64,000 nt of DNA, taken from positions 306,445 to 370,444 of the forward strand of contig LSRX01000077.1 of assembly GCA_001939145.1 (NCBI GenBank). Direction: 5' to 3'. Of the stretch, positions 53,645-63,839 are shown piece after piece. The position numbers and the translations under genes are program-made. Under the pieces are notes generated by a model. It ran no database searches. It was given only the letters and a program-made list of their open reading frames with translations, and was not told the DNA's origin. This stretch comes from Symbiodinium microadriaticum. Lineage: Eukaryota; Sar; Dinophyceae; Suessiales; Symbiodiniaceae. Within the stretch, counting starts at the first letter, position 1. Each line of letters begins with the position of its first letter.

Positions 53645-53746
53645 GGCTCATCGCCAGATCAACTCTTCCGCTTGCTCTCCGGGCCGCCGAGGTCGTCGGC
53701 ACATGGATCGGTTTTGAAGGGGCTCCAATGTTATGGTGATTTACAG
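53645..53746 (+). CDS. Candidate exon
   Basis: Open frame GSSPDQLFRLLSGPPRSSAH, GSVLKGLQCYGDLQ ending at TTACAG|GTTTTT. GC-rich block bordered by poor-complexity DNA. Acceptor not defined. Product unknown. Confidence 0.32.
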
Positions 53747-54042
53747 GTTTTTTTTTCTTTGTTTGTTTTTTAAACTGTGGGTTTTTGAACGGATTCGGGC
53801 TTTTGGGGTTTCTTTTGTTCGGGGTGTATGGTTTCCACAGCTTGGGATTCAAGCCAGGATTGGTGGTCTACTTAATTAAACGATCGGGGGGCTTGGAAAT
53901 AGCAAGCAGAGTACCCGTAGAGTTGCAAGCAGGGTAGCCCAAGTTAGGCTATTTCTAACTCGAGCTGTCTTTTAGGGTTAGCGCTTCACCAACTGCAGCA
54001 CAAGCATTCTAAGCCCTATGCAGCAGCACTGCGGGATTCCTT

Positions 54043-54086
54043 ATGGGTGATTCGGAATCCATGCTGGGGGGCGTCGTCATGTTCAG
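54043..54086 (+). CDS. Candidate first exon
   Basis: ATG-started MGDSESMLGGVVMF, ending TTCAG|GTGCTT. Lies 230 bp before the next, better supported + candidate exon. Confidence 0.28.
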
Positions 54087-54316
54087 GTGCTTCTTCTACC
54101 GATTGCAATAATTCGGTTAGGGTCTTAGGGCGATAGCTTTTGTAAGACGTGCGGTTTTGTTCACAGGTTTTAGGGTTTGCGGCTTTGAGTTCGCAGGGTT
54201 ACTTGGGCTTATACAGATTGCAGCGTTGGTCCCGATGTGCTGAATCCATGTAGCCGACGCTGATTGGCGCGCTTATCCTGTACCCTTGTCGGAAGTCTTG
54301 TGGCTTGCCTAGACAG

Positions 54317-54417
54317 GCGGGTATTGGTGGGTGCACTACCGGCCCGTGTGTGTGGCCATGTTCCAGGACCCTTCAGATCACGTGTCGTATGTCTTGGTCC
54401 AGCTCTTGGTGTCGTAA
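54317..54417 (+). CDS. Candidate terminal exon
   Basis: GCCTAGACAG acceptor, then GYWWVHYRPVCVAMFQDPSD, HVSYVLVQLLVS, TAA. Third positions are overwhelmingly G or C, among the best coding signals in the window. Product unknown. Confidence 0.48.
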
Positions 54418-55368
54418 CATAATGATCATGTGCTGTTCCTAGCTTTTCTTGTCTTTTTCTTATATTTTACTATAAGCCCCTACACCCGAAAGACTCTGCT
54501 TGTCATTAACAGGCCCTCCGCTGCAGGGGTTGAAGCCCCGCTGCGACCTCGCACAGCGGCTGCTGCCGCTCTGGGGCTGAGCCACCCACAGATCTCGGAT
54601 GGTGTGTAAGATTTTCTTTCGCAGGGATCATAGGATTTTTTACGGTTTATGAGCGGCCCAGACATGAAACCCTGAAACACTTCAAACCCTAAACCCTACA
54701 AAGCCTGGCTAGCCCGAGTCGTGAGAGCGTAAACCCTGCAAAGCCTTGGGCCATGACTTCCTTCTAGAGACCTGAAAACACCCCCTATAGACCCCTGCTA
54801 AATTAAAGGACCAAGGAACTTACTAAGCCACTTGAAACTTGTAACTTTCATACCTAGCAGGAATGACTTCGTAACAATTAGGTTGCCGTTGTAAATAAAC
54901 ATTGCTAGCTACTGGCATCAGCTTGCGCAAACAGTGTAGCCTTCGCCCACAACCAGCGATATGGGCTTGCCCGAGTTCCTTAGACCTCAAACCCGGAACC
55001 TGCGTCACTCCTAAGCCCCGAACTGCGCGGCGGGTGGAAGGTCGTTTAGTTCCCTAACCCTAAACCCCTAAACCCTCAACCTTTAAGGCATCTATATATG
55101 GGAGATATGGGAGGCCTGCATAAGGAGCATAGGGTTCCTTTGAAGGAACCCTGAATGGAACCCTTAAAGGGTTCCTTTCCGCGCTCTAGGGCGTAGGAAG
55201 TTGGGGAAGAGTGGGAGGTGCCCGGCAAGCAGCGGAAAAATGCGCTCTTGCTGGATTGGGGGTTTAGGGTGCAGGAGTTTGAGTCCAGTGGCAAAAAGGG
55301 GTTTCTGGTTTTGGGTTTAGCGTTTAGGGGTTTAGGGGTGGGGTTTTCTCTGCGGTTTTGCAAGGCAG

Positions 55369-55834
55369 AAAGGCAGCGGCCCGAACCGCTGCCGAATCCC
55401 TGCGGTGGTTGTGTGATAGCCAATTGCCATGTTGTCGGGATGCCATACTAGTTTTCAGCAATGTCGCCACTACTATTCTCATCATTGGTTCTGTTTGTTA
55501 TTCGATCTTCTGTTGGCTGTGGGTGCCGTCCGTCAAATGTCACGGCAGTGAGACTTGGATGGAGGCTGCAACCGCTCAAGTCCTTCAGGTGTCACGGTTT
55601 AGCGCGTTTAGCTTAGGGGTTCAGCAACCGCTTTCGAGTTCACTGAGGGCTACCCTGCAAGGTCATGAACTTGTTGGAGCTTCTGCTTGTGGGGTGACTG
55701 GGGTTGATCCTAGGCAAAATCAGGCAGACCCCTTAAAGGGGACCCTTCTGAACCCTACTTATGGCTCTCTTAAACGGGACCTTCTTAGAGGGTCTATATC
55801 TCCCAGGGTCCCCCCAACCCGACCTCCTAATTAA
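55369..55834 (+). CDS. Hypothetical ORF with one membrane segment and repeat-derived tail
   Basis: Frame opens at GCAAGGCAG (possible acceptor): AAARTAAESLRWLCDSQLPC, then a hydrophobic segment VFSNVATTILIIGSVCYSIF, then WMEAATAQVLQV. CCTTCAG|GTGTCA at about 55587 could end the exon. From 55727 the frame runs through a family L element (PLKGTLLNPTYGSL...), which also supplies the tail of the frame at 57608. Confidence 0.32.
55727..55815. mobile_element. Family L repeat copy 1
   Basis: ACCCCTTAAAGGGGACCCTT CTGAACCCTAC ... GGGTCTATATCTCCCAGGGTCC. Resembles 57731-57809. Related GGAACCCTTAAAGGGTTCC-type runs lie at 55130-55180 and 4065-4110. Confidence 0.55.
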
Positions 55835-56284
55835 TGAATGTGAAAGCTCTGTACCGACCAACGGTTAAAATCGAAGCTTGATCTCTGCCCACTCAAACGT
55901 AAGCCTCAGCCCGAGACCGGAGGCGAAACCCCATAAATCCCAAACACACACAAACATCCCGAAATACAAGGCTTGAGCCTGGAACCCGTATAATACGACT
56001 AAACCCAGCGCCGAACCCAAAGCCTAAGCCCTAAAACACTACAAGCCGTTAAGGCTGTATGCTGTGTAGTACTTGCTAGCTTAGAGCTACATTATGAATT
56101 ATAGTCACTTATAGCAACCTTGCCACAACGGTATGGTACAAAAAAAAAGGCATATGAAAACCTTTACGCCGACGCCTAGGTCAGACCAGGCCCCTGTGTC
56201 CAAGCATTTCAACCGGCTGCTTTCTCAGCTGCCCTCGTGCTCAAACGTGGCGGTCCGGTTTAGGGTTTAGGGTTTGGACTTTGT

Positions 56285-56389
56285 ATGAAGCTACTTCCCT
56301 ATGCAGACGGCAAGCAGGCAAAATCTAAGGTCGGCCAACTGTGTAGCTGGTCTTATAGGGCTAAGGTTTACGGTCAGGAGCCAGGGTAA
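56285..56389 (+). CDS. Small open frame (34 aa), hypothetical
   Basis: ATG to TAA: MKLLPYADGKQAKSKVGQLC, SWSYRAKVYGQEPG. TCTAAG|GTCGGC inside may be a donor. Follows a TTTAGGG run. Product unknown. Confidence 0.24.
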   Translation: MKLLPYADGKQAKSKVGQLCSWSYRAKVYGQEPG

Positions 56390-56709
56390 GGTCATAACGC
56401 TGATGTCCGGGCGCATGAAGCATTATGCCCGCTATGGTTCCTGTTCCTCTGCTGTAGTAGTATTCTAGGGTTTGCTGTTTAGGGTTTTGGGTCCTAGTAG
56501 TGTTGCTCTCAATGGTATACGTTTATTTTGTCTGTCTAGTTAGGATAAGCGGAGATTCTAAACGATGTACTACCAGCGGAAACCACATTGTCTAGAGGCA
56601 GCAGTTGAATGGGAGCTCGTAGCGGAACTCCCGCGTGCCGCACTCGTTTAAACCTTAAACCCCTAACCCTCCTTATCTTACGTGGGCTGGGTTTAGGGTT
56701 GAGAGCAAG

Positions 56710-56791
56710 CTCTCTAAGGTGCTTCCAAAAGCTCGATGCCCTCGCCGCCCACTTGAAGGCCCCTCTTTTCGACGCTGAGCCCGTTGCGTGA
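56710..56791 (+). CDS. Candidate terminal exon
   Basis: AGAGCAAG border then SLRCFQKLDALAAHLKAPLF, DAEPVA, TGA. GC3-rich with a helical Leu/Ala pattern. The minus frame over 56536-56817 is a shadow or rival. Confidence 0.42.
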
Positions 56792-57000
56792 TTTTGCCTC
56801 TGGATATAGGGCCCCACTTCTGAAGGCCCTCAACCTTAACCCTTAACCTTAGAAGGCAATTGCGGTTGACAAGAGATCCTGAGATCCTTTATTAAGGCTT
56901 TGAAGCCCCGAAGATGAGATCATGGCGTTCAGGTCCCGCCCTAACCCCACACCCTAAGCACCTTTAAGCCTCGTAGACCCCTAACTCTAAACCCTAAACC

Positions 57001-57324
57001 TTGTCACCACAACTATTCCGTGCATCGCCAGGGAAGTCAAGGTTTCCGTTGCAGTTGGCAGGAAAGCTCAGCTTTGGGCGAGGTTTGGGGGCGAGATTTC
57101 GTTTCTTGGGGTTAGCACAGAAGACGGTTTGGTGCCAGGGTGTGTTTAAGATACAAGAGGCTGGGGTTACAATACAAATCATTTCGGCATCCCAAACTCC
57201 CAACCATGTAGGCTCGGTATTAATATATACGGCACACGATGTTTCCTTAGTTAAGGCTCCAAGCCCCCGACACCTCCAAGCCAGCCCACAGCACATCAGG
57301 CATCACCCAGCGTCGGCATTGTGA
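57001..57324 (+). CDS. Hypothetical open frame (about 107 aa)
   Basis: VFKIQEAGVTIQIISASQTP, NHVGSVLIYTAHDVSLVKAP are the most protein-like parts. No ATG at the left end. The minus strand (56994-57296) is open over the same span, so strand is uncertain. Confidence 0.25.
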   Translation: MSPQLFRASPGKSRFPLQLAGKLSFGRGLGARFRFLGLAQKTVWCQGVFKIQEAGVTIQIISASQTPNHVGSVLIYTAHDVSLVKAPSPRHLQASPQHIRHHPASAL

Positions 57325-57607
57325 CGAGTCCGAAGGAGGCCAGGTGCTAAACCCTAAACCCTAAACAGAGACATAGGGGAGTTTCATACATGAGGGGATC
57401 CTATTCATACAAACATCGTCGGGGTGCTCCTGTCCGGAGGTTAAAGGCGAGGGTCGTCATTTTTAGGGGGCACCAATCCTAAGCCCTTAGACGCTACCTT
57501 GCTCTGTGGATGTTATTATTACCCTAAACCCTAAACCAAACCCTAAGGATTTGTGGGTTTAGGGTTCTAGAGTTTGGGATTACGGACGAGGCTTAAAGCC
57601 CTTTGAC

Positions 57608-57814
57608 TTGTGCCGGCAGAAGGTTGTGGAGGCACATGCCACCGACGGTAACCTTGCAGACTCTGAGACTCTGGGCCGTAAGACTCATTCTTTAAAATCA
57701 ACGATGCTTCCTAGGTACTGTAGTATTAGGGAGACCCCCTTACAGGGGACCCTTCTGAGCCCTACCTCTGGTTCTCTTAACGGTCTATATCCTCAAGGAT
57801 CCCCGGAATCCTAA
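57608..57814 (+). CDS. Candidate exon with repeat-derived tail
   Basis: GTGCCGGCAG acceptor at about 57619, then KVVEAHATDGNLADSETLGR, GC3-rich. After about 57731 the frame runs into a family L element (PLQGTLLSPTSGSL...), read in the same frame as in the 55727 copy. The genuine exon probably ends before it. Confidence 0.35.
   Translation: MCRQKVVEAHATDGNLADSETLGRKTHSLKSTMLPRYCSIRETPLQGTLLSPTSGSLNGLYPQGSPES
57731..57809. mobile_element. Family L repeat copy 2
   Basis: ACCCCCTTACAGGGGACCCT TCTGAGCCCTACCTCTGG ... GGTCTATATCCTCAAGGATCCC; aligned to copy 1 with a short deletion. Confidence 0.55.
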
Positions 57815-58036
57815 TTCGGATTGAAGATGAGACCTTCAACCTAAAACCATGGACTTCTCGACCCAAAGGCATGAAGCAGAAGAAATGAAACATTTCGCCG
57901 TAAACGCCAACCCATGATGTGCCCTAAACCCTAACCCTCTCGCAGCTCTTGAAGTCTCTTCATCTTCATCTTGCGCTCCGGCTCCGAAGGTCAGGCTTCG
58001 CTTCCTCCGGGTTCCATCGAAAAGGGCCGCTAACTT

Positions 58037-58159
58037 AGAGTATCAGGGGACTTAGTCAGTAGGGTTGTGAGTAAGGTAGACACGGTTACATCTACTTGAC
58101 CCTACGGATAACCCTAGTTAAAGAACCTCTAACACTATATACTAAGTCCTTTTATCCTC
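58037..58159. mobile_element. MITE family C copy 5
   Basis: GAGTATCAGGGGACTTAGTC... / ...ACTATATACTAAGTCCTTTTATCC. Confidence 0.6.
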
Positions 58160-58393
58160 AAATGTAAAACGGGCCAGCTGGGGTCTCCTGGCCTTCTTCC
58201 GGTTCGGTGGTGGTTTCCTGTTTCTGAGCGTGCTGGGCTCTCGTGGTGTGCCTGATGTATGGTCCTGCACTGTTTGGGGATCTGCGCTGGCAAGACAGAG
58301 GGCATAACCTATCTTTCTTCAGCACCCTAAGCCCTAAACCCTCGTATAAAATTTGGCTGCAGTGCCTACAGAGATCCTAGTGACTTAGCGCAG

Positions 58394-58519
58394 GGAGCCT
58401 CCATCCCTATAGGCCCGAGCTCTGGAGATCCCGGAAGCCTTTGGTGCCAGGCCCGGAGCAGCTCCCGACCTCGCGTCCTACTGCGATTGGGAGACCTCCA
58501 GGCCTTCGCCCGGGCGTAA
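58394..58519 (+). CDS. Candidate exon
   Basis: TTAGCGCAG acceptor, then GASIPIGPSSGDPGSLWCQA, SSSRPRVLLRLGDLQAFARA, TAA; strongly GC3-biased. A family B MITE follows 32 bases later. Minus 58366-58548 is the competing frame. Confidence 0.33.
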   Translation, partial: GASIPIGPSSGDPGSLWCQARSSSRPRVLLRLGDLQAFARA

Positions 58520-58551
58520 AAGGATGTCGGTGTCTTCGATTTTGTCATAGC

Positions 58552-58640
58552 TTATAGGGCCCTAAGTAGTTCCTGTTTATGGTTTATTTTGGGAATCCTA
58601 TGAGGTAATCCCAAAAAGGAACTACTTAGGGGCCTATGGG
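58552..58640. mobile_element. MITE family B copy 4
   Basis: TTATAGGGCCCTAAGTAGTT... / ...AACTACTTAGGGGCCTATGG arms, with the family centre in inverted order. Confidence 0.75.
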
Positions 58641-59105
58641 GAGCTTTAAGATCAAAGGAGTCAGGGTCTAACACTAGTCATTTGGCGGGCTTGGGCTCGG
58701 CTGTTTGCATGGCTCCCCAGGCTGTTGGCGGATGTTGTACTGGTTCCGTGTCACTTGTCATCTTTCCATTGAAAGACGTTTGCACTGCCGGTTTAGGCTT
58801 TAGTAAAGGATGCCCCTAGCATCTTACTTGTAACCTGTCTTAACCCATAAGCCCTTAGACAATCCTTAATTCTCACAGTCTGAGGCTAGAGTTGATAAAA
58901 ACCCTCGTGCAAAACATCGAGCAGCCCATCCTTCGACCCATGGAGACTCCACCAAACCCCGGTTACCACCCCTCAAGAAGCCCTATAATTACCCTTGTAA
59001 CGACCCGCTGTCGTTTAAAGGTGCCTCCGGGCTTATAAAGGCCCTACAAACCCCAAACCGTTCGCATGGCATGTCCGACAGTGAGCGCTGCAATCGCTAG
59101 GGTTT

Positions 59106-59291
59106 AGGGTTACGCCAGGCAAATACTTGCCCGGCTTAGTATCGACGACCCCTCCTTTTCTGTCACAACTGCTCATGGCCTCTGCGGGTGGTCCTGCGGG
59201 TCTGGCGCATGTTACCTCTGCGATGCAACGCATCAACAGTGGTGATGGCCCGCTATTTGCTGCTGGAGCTAGTTCCTCAGGAATGGATTGA
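59106..59291 (+). CDS. Candidate exon, Ala/Gly-rich
   Basis: MASAGGPAGLAHVTSAMQRI, NSGDGPLFAAGASSSGMD, TGA, with the Ala/Gly codon mix (GCT, GCG, GGT) common in dinoflagellates; ACGCCAG may be the acceptor. The minus frame 59033-59305 has an ATG and an internal GTAACA donor, so it is a real rival. Confidence 0.35.
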   Translation, partial: RVTPGKYLPGLVSTTPPFLSQLLMASAGGPAGLAHVTSAMQRINSGDGPLFAAGASSSGMD

Positions 59292-59401
59292 ATCGCATCT
59301 CCCACCTTCAGGCTGTAGCTGTGTCTTGTGGTTTCTGTAGCGTTCTTTCGGTCTTGGGTCCCGCGCTAGACGACAGCGTGGCTGACAGACCTCTAGGTCC
59401 G

Positions 59402-59404
59402 AGA

Positions 59405-59486
<82 letters not shown>

Positions 59487-59490
59487 AAGA
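59402..59490. repeat. GA microsatellite
   Basis: GA run with GCGA and GACA interruptions, ending 20 bp before the exon candidate at 59510. Confidence 0.95.
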
Positions 59491-59509
59491 AGATTTTGTT
59501 GCTCCACAG

Positions 59510-59551
59510 GCCCAGTATGCAGCTGCAGAAGCGGCATTGAAAGCCGGCGAG
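59510..59551 (+). CDS. Candidate 14-codon exon
   Basis: GCTCCACAG|G acceptor, AQYAAAEAALKAGE, GAG|GTGGGT donor, whole codons at both ends. Ala-rich helix. Directly downstream of a GA microsatellite. Confidence 0.42.
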
Positions 59552-59715
59552 GTGGGTATCCAAGTTTGCGGCTGCTGCCCGTGCATATTTTGATTATACG
59601 GCCTAGTCGGAGTTTTCTATAATTGTTGCGGTTCTCGTAAGGTTCCAGGTTGCAGAGAGCAACATACACTGAAACATGTCAAGCAACCCTTCACAATCTG
59701 ACAGTGTTCTGAGTC

Positions 59716-59979
59716 ATGAGGGTTCGGCTGTTTGAGATTCAAAACGTCACAGGTCCTAACACTCCTGTGCATTGCATGACAAAAGGCCACAGTGCCGGCT
59801 TGATAGTTGAATTCTCGCTGTTTTGTCAAAAACTCAGTCGGCAACCGAGCTGCAAATATTTTCTACAGACACTTCTCCCATACCGAAGAGGTAGTTGCGC
59901 AATCTATTCTTCCAACACGCGGGTGACGCTAAACCCTAAATCGAAGCCCGAGACCCGAAATCCTAAATCTAAACCGTAG
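59716..59979 (+). CDS. Hypothetical ORF (87 aa)
   Basis: True ATG: MRVRLFEIQNVTGPNTPVHC, KGHSAGLIVEFSLFCQKLS, KYFLQTLLPYRRGSCAIYSS. The final 17 codons are degenerate CCCTAAA sequence, so the authentic end is near 59930. Product unknown. Confidence 0.28.
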   Translation: MRVRLFEIQNVTGPNTPVHCMTKGHSAGLIVEFSLFCQKLSRQPSCKYFLQTLLPYRRGSCAIYSSNTRVTLNPKSKPETRNPKSKP

Positions 59980-60146
59980 CCGTAAACCCTAAATCTAAAC
60001 CCTAGACCCTATGATCTAAATCTAAACCCTAGGGTGTGTGTTTCAGGGCTCGGGGGTTTAATCCTTCAACTCCCAAGCACTATAGACCCTAAGGGTTTAG
60101 GGTTTAGGTTCAGGGTTTAGGGTTTAGGGCAAGTACAAACCCTAAA
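59932..60146. repeat. CCCTAAA / TTTAGGG cluster with orientation switch
   Basis: CCCTAAATCTAAACC-type units to about 60030, then TTTAGGG units from about 60085. A poly-C run follows at 60170. Confidence 0.85.
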
Positions 60147-61100
60147 CTCTCAAAAGCAACAACAAAAGCCCCCCCCCCCCCGACATAAGACCGAATAGTA
60201 GGAACGCCATGAAGGGAAGCCGACGGGGGTGACGCAACCTCAAACTGCCAAAGCCTTAACCTTTACCTTAAGCTACCGAAGCCTACTTCTTGTAGGCTCC
60301 AAAAAAATCCTAATATAGCCTATCTTTTCGCAGGTTCCAGGAAAACCTACCATAGCCCACTGTTTCTCGTTCCTGACTTTAGGGGCCGCAGGCCCCCTAA
60401 ACCTCAAATCCTATATGGACCTTGCAGAGGGCCCCACTGAAAATGGACCCTTAAGCAAGAAACCCTCAGAAGATAATTTCAGTAGCCATGGGGCGAGGTT
60501 TCTGGGCCGGCACGAGAGCCCCACAGCCCAGCGCTGCCGCTGAAGCCGAGGTCATTTAGGGCTTAGGGATCATACTCACTATCGCATTCTGTCACGGTGA
60601 TTATAAACGCATAAATTCTCACGGGTCTTGGAGTTAAATAGGGGGAGTTGAGTTGGTATCGTGTGGGGGGATCTCCAATATAGATGTAGTGCCAACCCCA
60701 CGCAAGCTTTTGTCCTTATTCACGCTGTTATACTGGAGCTTCTAATCTAAGCAAAGGGGTATAGGTCTTTAGGATTCTAAGGTTTAGGATTTGAGGGTTT
60801 GCGGCTAGCGCCGAGGGTTACTGGGTTTAGGGCTGTGGTCAAGTGTTCGCCTTGGCGAAGTCGCCGGCAGGCCAGTTAAAGGGCTAGAGTTTCGAGAGGT
60901 TTGAGGTTTGGGTGTCGGGATGTGCGCATGTTTACAGGATGTCACGATGCCTATCTCGGGGCTCTAGGCTCTAGACTGTGGGCTGGTGAACGGAGAGGTT
61001 TTGAAAGTGTTTTGTAGCTGAGTCTGGGAACAGCAGCAAACTAGGGATAAACCTTAATCGCTGGTTCTATTTACTGGACTTTCTGAAGTAGCACCCAGTA
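60000..61100. other. No gene seen
   Basis: Telomere-like clusters, poly-C at 60170, and an imperfect repeat GTAGGCTCC...CCTACCATAGCCC (60290-60360). No supported coding segment. Confidence 0.6.
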
Positions 61101-61122
61101 CAAAAAAAGGCTAACACCAAGA

Positions 61123-61383
61123 ATGCTGCTCATTCCTGTGGGTTGTGTGCAAGAGTGCTCTATGCCTTTATGCAATTTCCGGGAGATGGGAACTCCATCT
61201 CGGTCCAGGGGCTTAGTGGATTGGTGTCGCAGGTTGAGGCTTTTAGAGCTCAATTCTTTATCATTATCCGATAATGCTGGCAGGACTGTCGAAGTTCACC
61301 GCACACAGCCTGCCACTGCTCAACATCGTATTCGAAGTCAGCGTTTGCATCATCGTGTTGTTGGTTGCAGCTTTTACCCCTAA
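61123..61383 (+). CDS. Hypothetical ORF (86 aa)
   Basis: ATG-started: MLLIPVGCVQECSMPLCNFR, LRLLELNSLSLSDNAGRTVE, RIRSQRLHHRVVGCSFYP. No repeat inside and no homology recognised. Confidence 0.25.
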   Translation: MLLIPVGCVQECSMPLCNFREMGTPSRSRGLVDWCRRLRLLELNSLSLSDNAGRTVEVHRTQPATAQHRIRSQRLHHRVVGCSFYP

Positions 61384-61707
61384 TCATCATTAGCACAGCC
61401 ATGGCAGGAAGAAAAGTAAATTTGAATAGCGACCTGTTCAGTGCACTCGCAGAGCACTAAATGATTAGAGGGTTGGGGGGAGGGGTGGCCTAGTGGTGCG
61501 GCTTATGGACTTAAAAGCTTGTCCGCTTCAGCACCTCGTCCGGCCTTGTGTTTGGTGCTCTCGCCCGCGGCTAGGCAGAGGTCACGTATCGCTCTATCTA
61601 TCTCACCGTTTGTGTATGTCTTTTTCTCGCTCTCGCTCCTTCGATCTTGCTTTCTTTGGATGTCTTGTTGACTCCCAAGTGTGTATTTTTGGTAAAGGTG
61701 TGCCGAC

Positions 61708-61728
61708 TACACACACACACACAGAGAC

Positions 61729-61768
<40 letters not shown>

Positions 61769-61785
61769 ACACGCGCACATGGATA
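61708..61785. repeat. CA microsatellite
   Basis: CA run with CAGA and CGCA interruptions. Confidence 0.95.
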
Positions 61786-62477
61786 CACATGCAGGTTTTG
61801 GTATGTTTTCCACGGAGCCTGAAGGTACGACCATCGTGTACCCTGTGGGGAAGCTTTGCCGTTCTTTGCCAAGGAGGAGATCCTCCTATTCCTGTTTTGG
61901 AACCGGGGCTCCATGGTTTAGGGTTTAGAGAGGTTTAGGGAGGAGGAGGGGGGAAGGACGTCTAATTCAAGAAAGCATCATCTCTTTCGAACTGGCATGT
62001 CATAGCTCTGTCAGAGCAATAGAAGGCGCCCCCGAGTTTGGACGAGTTGCTCAGCCAAAGCCATGATGCTCAAAGCAAGGGCGGGCGTTGCAGCCTTGAT
62101 CCCTTAAGCTCCAAATATTGTTCCATACAAATACATGGCTCTGAATGCAGAATCCTAAAGCATGTTCCGAGGCACTACAACATCAAGTCTCTTACTATGT
62201 TCCGGTCCCCATATAAATGCTTGGTCAGAGGTGTTTCCTTACCCTTACTTTGCCAATAGGGTTGCACGTCGTCTACTTTGTTCTGAGCCCTCGGAAGCTG
62301 CTTATTGCTGTGCTGTTGGGGGCTCCCCTTGCTTGCACCCGGAAGCCCTCATGCAGACCGTAAGCCTCTGAATTTCCACATCAAAAACCGTAACTTAACC
62401 CGAGCGGTATGTGGAGGAACATATCAACAAGCGGGCGCTGCACCTTGGCCTTAGCCTGCTAATCAGGACATGTCTGC

Positions 62478-62945
62478 ATGACACTCCTTCATGTGAAGCA
62501 GCGTTACATTTTCTGGGAGGCCAAAAACCAGTGCCCCAGCCGGAAAGGTACGCCCCACTCCGTATACCCAGCGAGTCCGTTAGTCAGAGCAGAAGACCCT
62601 AAAGTGCGACAAAGGTACCCGTGCACATCGATAATGGTAATTTGGGATGTTGGGTCAGACTCCGAGTACATGGGCTTTGATTGGGTGCAGGATTCTTCCT
62701 GCGCAGCTTTCAGGAATTGGGCTTCAGCATGTTTTTGTGGTTCGGATACAAGTGGTTTCGTGCTCTTCGGTTATATACATAATGTTATACAAGTGGCCAT
62801 ATCGGAATACATTGCGAGGATGCATTCACGTGGTCCGGGACTGTGTATTGGAGGTGTTCCTCATTTGCGGTTTCTTCGATGGTCATACTTAAAAGAGGTA
62901 GCCTGCACTGATTCAGCACAATGCCACAAATCGAAAGAGAGCTAA
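62478..62945 (+). CDS. Hypothetical ORF (155 aa)
   Basis: ATG-started and repeat-free: MTLLHVKQRYIFWEAKNQCP, SIMVIWDVGSDSEYMGFDWV, SGFVLFGYIHNVIQVAISEY, RWSYLKEVACTDSAQCHKSK. Among the longest non-repetitive frames here, but a few of this length are expected by chance in 64 kb. Cys- and Trp-rich. Product unknown. Confidence 0.3.
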   Translation: MTLLHVKQRYIFWEAKNQCPSRKGTPHSVYPASPLVRAEDPKVRQRYPCTSIMVIWDVGSDSEYMGFDWVQDSSCAAFRNWASACFCGSDTSGFVLFGYIHNVIQVAISEYIARMHSRGPGLCIGGVPHLRFLRWSYLKEVACTDSAQCHKSKES

Positions 62946-63313
62946 CCGTAAATCCTACGCGGACCCTCAATCGGAGGTGTTTCTGGGTTTGTCTAAGTTT
63001 AAGGTTGGCTGGGTCGTGCTCAGCACACACACTGGAGAGCCTCAGCAGTCAGTGATACTCTGTTTGGTTGTGTTCGGCCGTCGGAGAACTCAAAACTCCG
63101 TAGCTATGGGCAGCATACCACGCAGGATATCAATAATACGTGTATTGTTTAAGGCCAAAGGCACAGTCTAACATTATGGAACCCAACATGTGTCCTATTT
63201 GTAAGGGTCCTTGTACACAAATAGTGTATGCTGTGGTCCCGAAGTACCTACATAGGGGTTACTGTACGGCAAGAGTATACATTACAGAAGTCCATGGACC
63301 CTTAGGGCATACA

Positions 63314-63345
63314 TCCCTAAACCCTAAACCCTAAACCCTAAACCC
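63314..63345. repeat. Perfect CCCTAAA tandem array
   Basis: Four uninterrupted CCCTAAA heptamers followed by CCCCAAGC. Confidence 0.9.
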
Positions 63346-63369
63346 CAAGCACCCTAAAACAACTCTCAG

Positions 63370-63409
63370 GCAGCGACTGGAGCAGGCACGCGCGCAGATG
63401 AAGCAGCAG
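63370..63409 (+). CDS. Candidate exon, coiled-coil-like
   Basis: ACTCTCAG|G acceptor, QRLEQARAQMKQQ, CAG|GTATTC donor. All codons but two end in G or C and the Leu/Gln/Glu/Arg pattern suits a coiled coil. A run of CCCTAAA lies 25 bases upstream. Confidence 0.48.
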
Positions 63410-63623
63410 GTATTCCAGGCCCAGACTCCGGGTTTAGGGCTTGTTAGTCCAATATGTATAAACCACCAAGAGTAGGCAAAACAATAGCTGGTCAACACCG
63501 ACAAATAAGAGGCCATTGTTCTGTATATACTTTTGGGGTCCAGGAAAGTAACCTTCGCAGTTCCGCGATATGTTTACTCCCACAAGCCCTCTTCTATTTG
63601 ATTCCTTGTGACAAGTCTGCAAG

Positions 63624-63674
63624 GAGGACCTGACCGCGACCTCAGCTGTGGGCGCGACAGGCAGCTTCTGTTAA
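63624..63674 (+). CDS. Candidate exon
   Basis: GTCTGCAAG border then EDLTATSAVGATGSFC, TAA, phase 0 as the previous candidate requires. The same frame reopens after the stop with RLVLIALLATDLSALVSKRH, AVSEALVTQTQTL (to about 63838), so an intron may hide the stop. Confidence 0.3.
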   Translation, partial: EDLTATSAVGATGSFC

Positions 63675-63839
63675 CGAGCAAGTCGCCGTCTCGTGCTGAT
63701 TGCTCTGCTGGCTACTGATTTGTCTGCTCTGGTCTCCAAACGACATGCGGTCTCGGAAGCCCTTGTTACCCAGACTCAGACGTTGAAAATAGGGCACCTT
63801 GTTTGGGCACCTTCCTTTTCACTACCTTGGATCTCGTCT

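Noticed and set aside
61480-61560. TGGCCTAGTGG, a perfect RNA polymerase III A-box pattern, suggesting a tRNA or SINE
   Set aside because: No GGTTCGANTCC B-box, cloverleaf or terminator could be found downstream.
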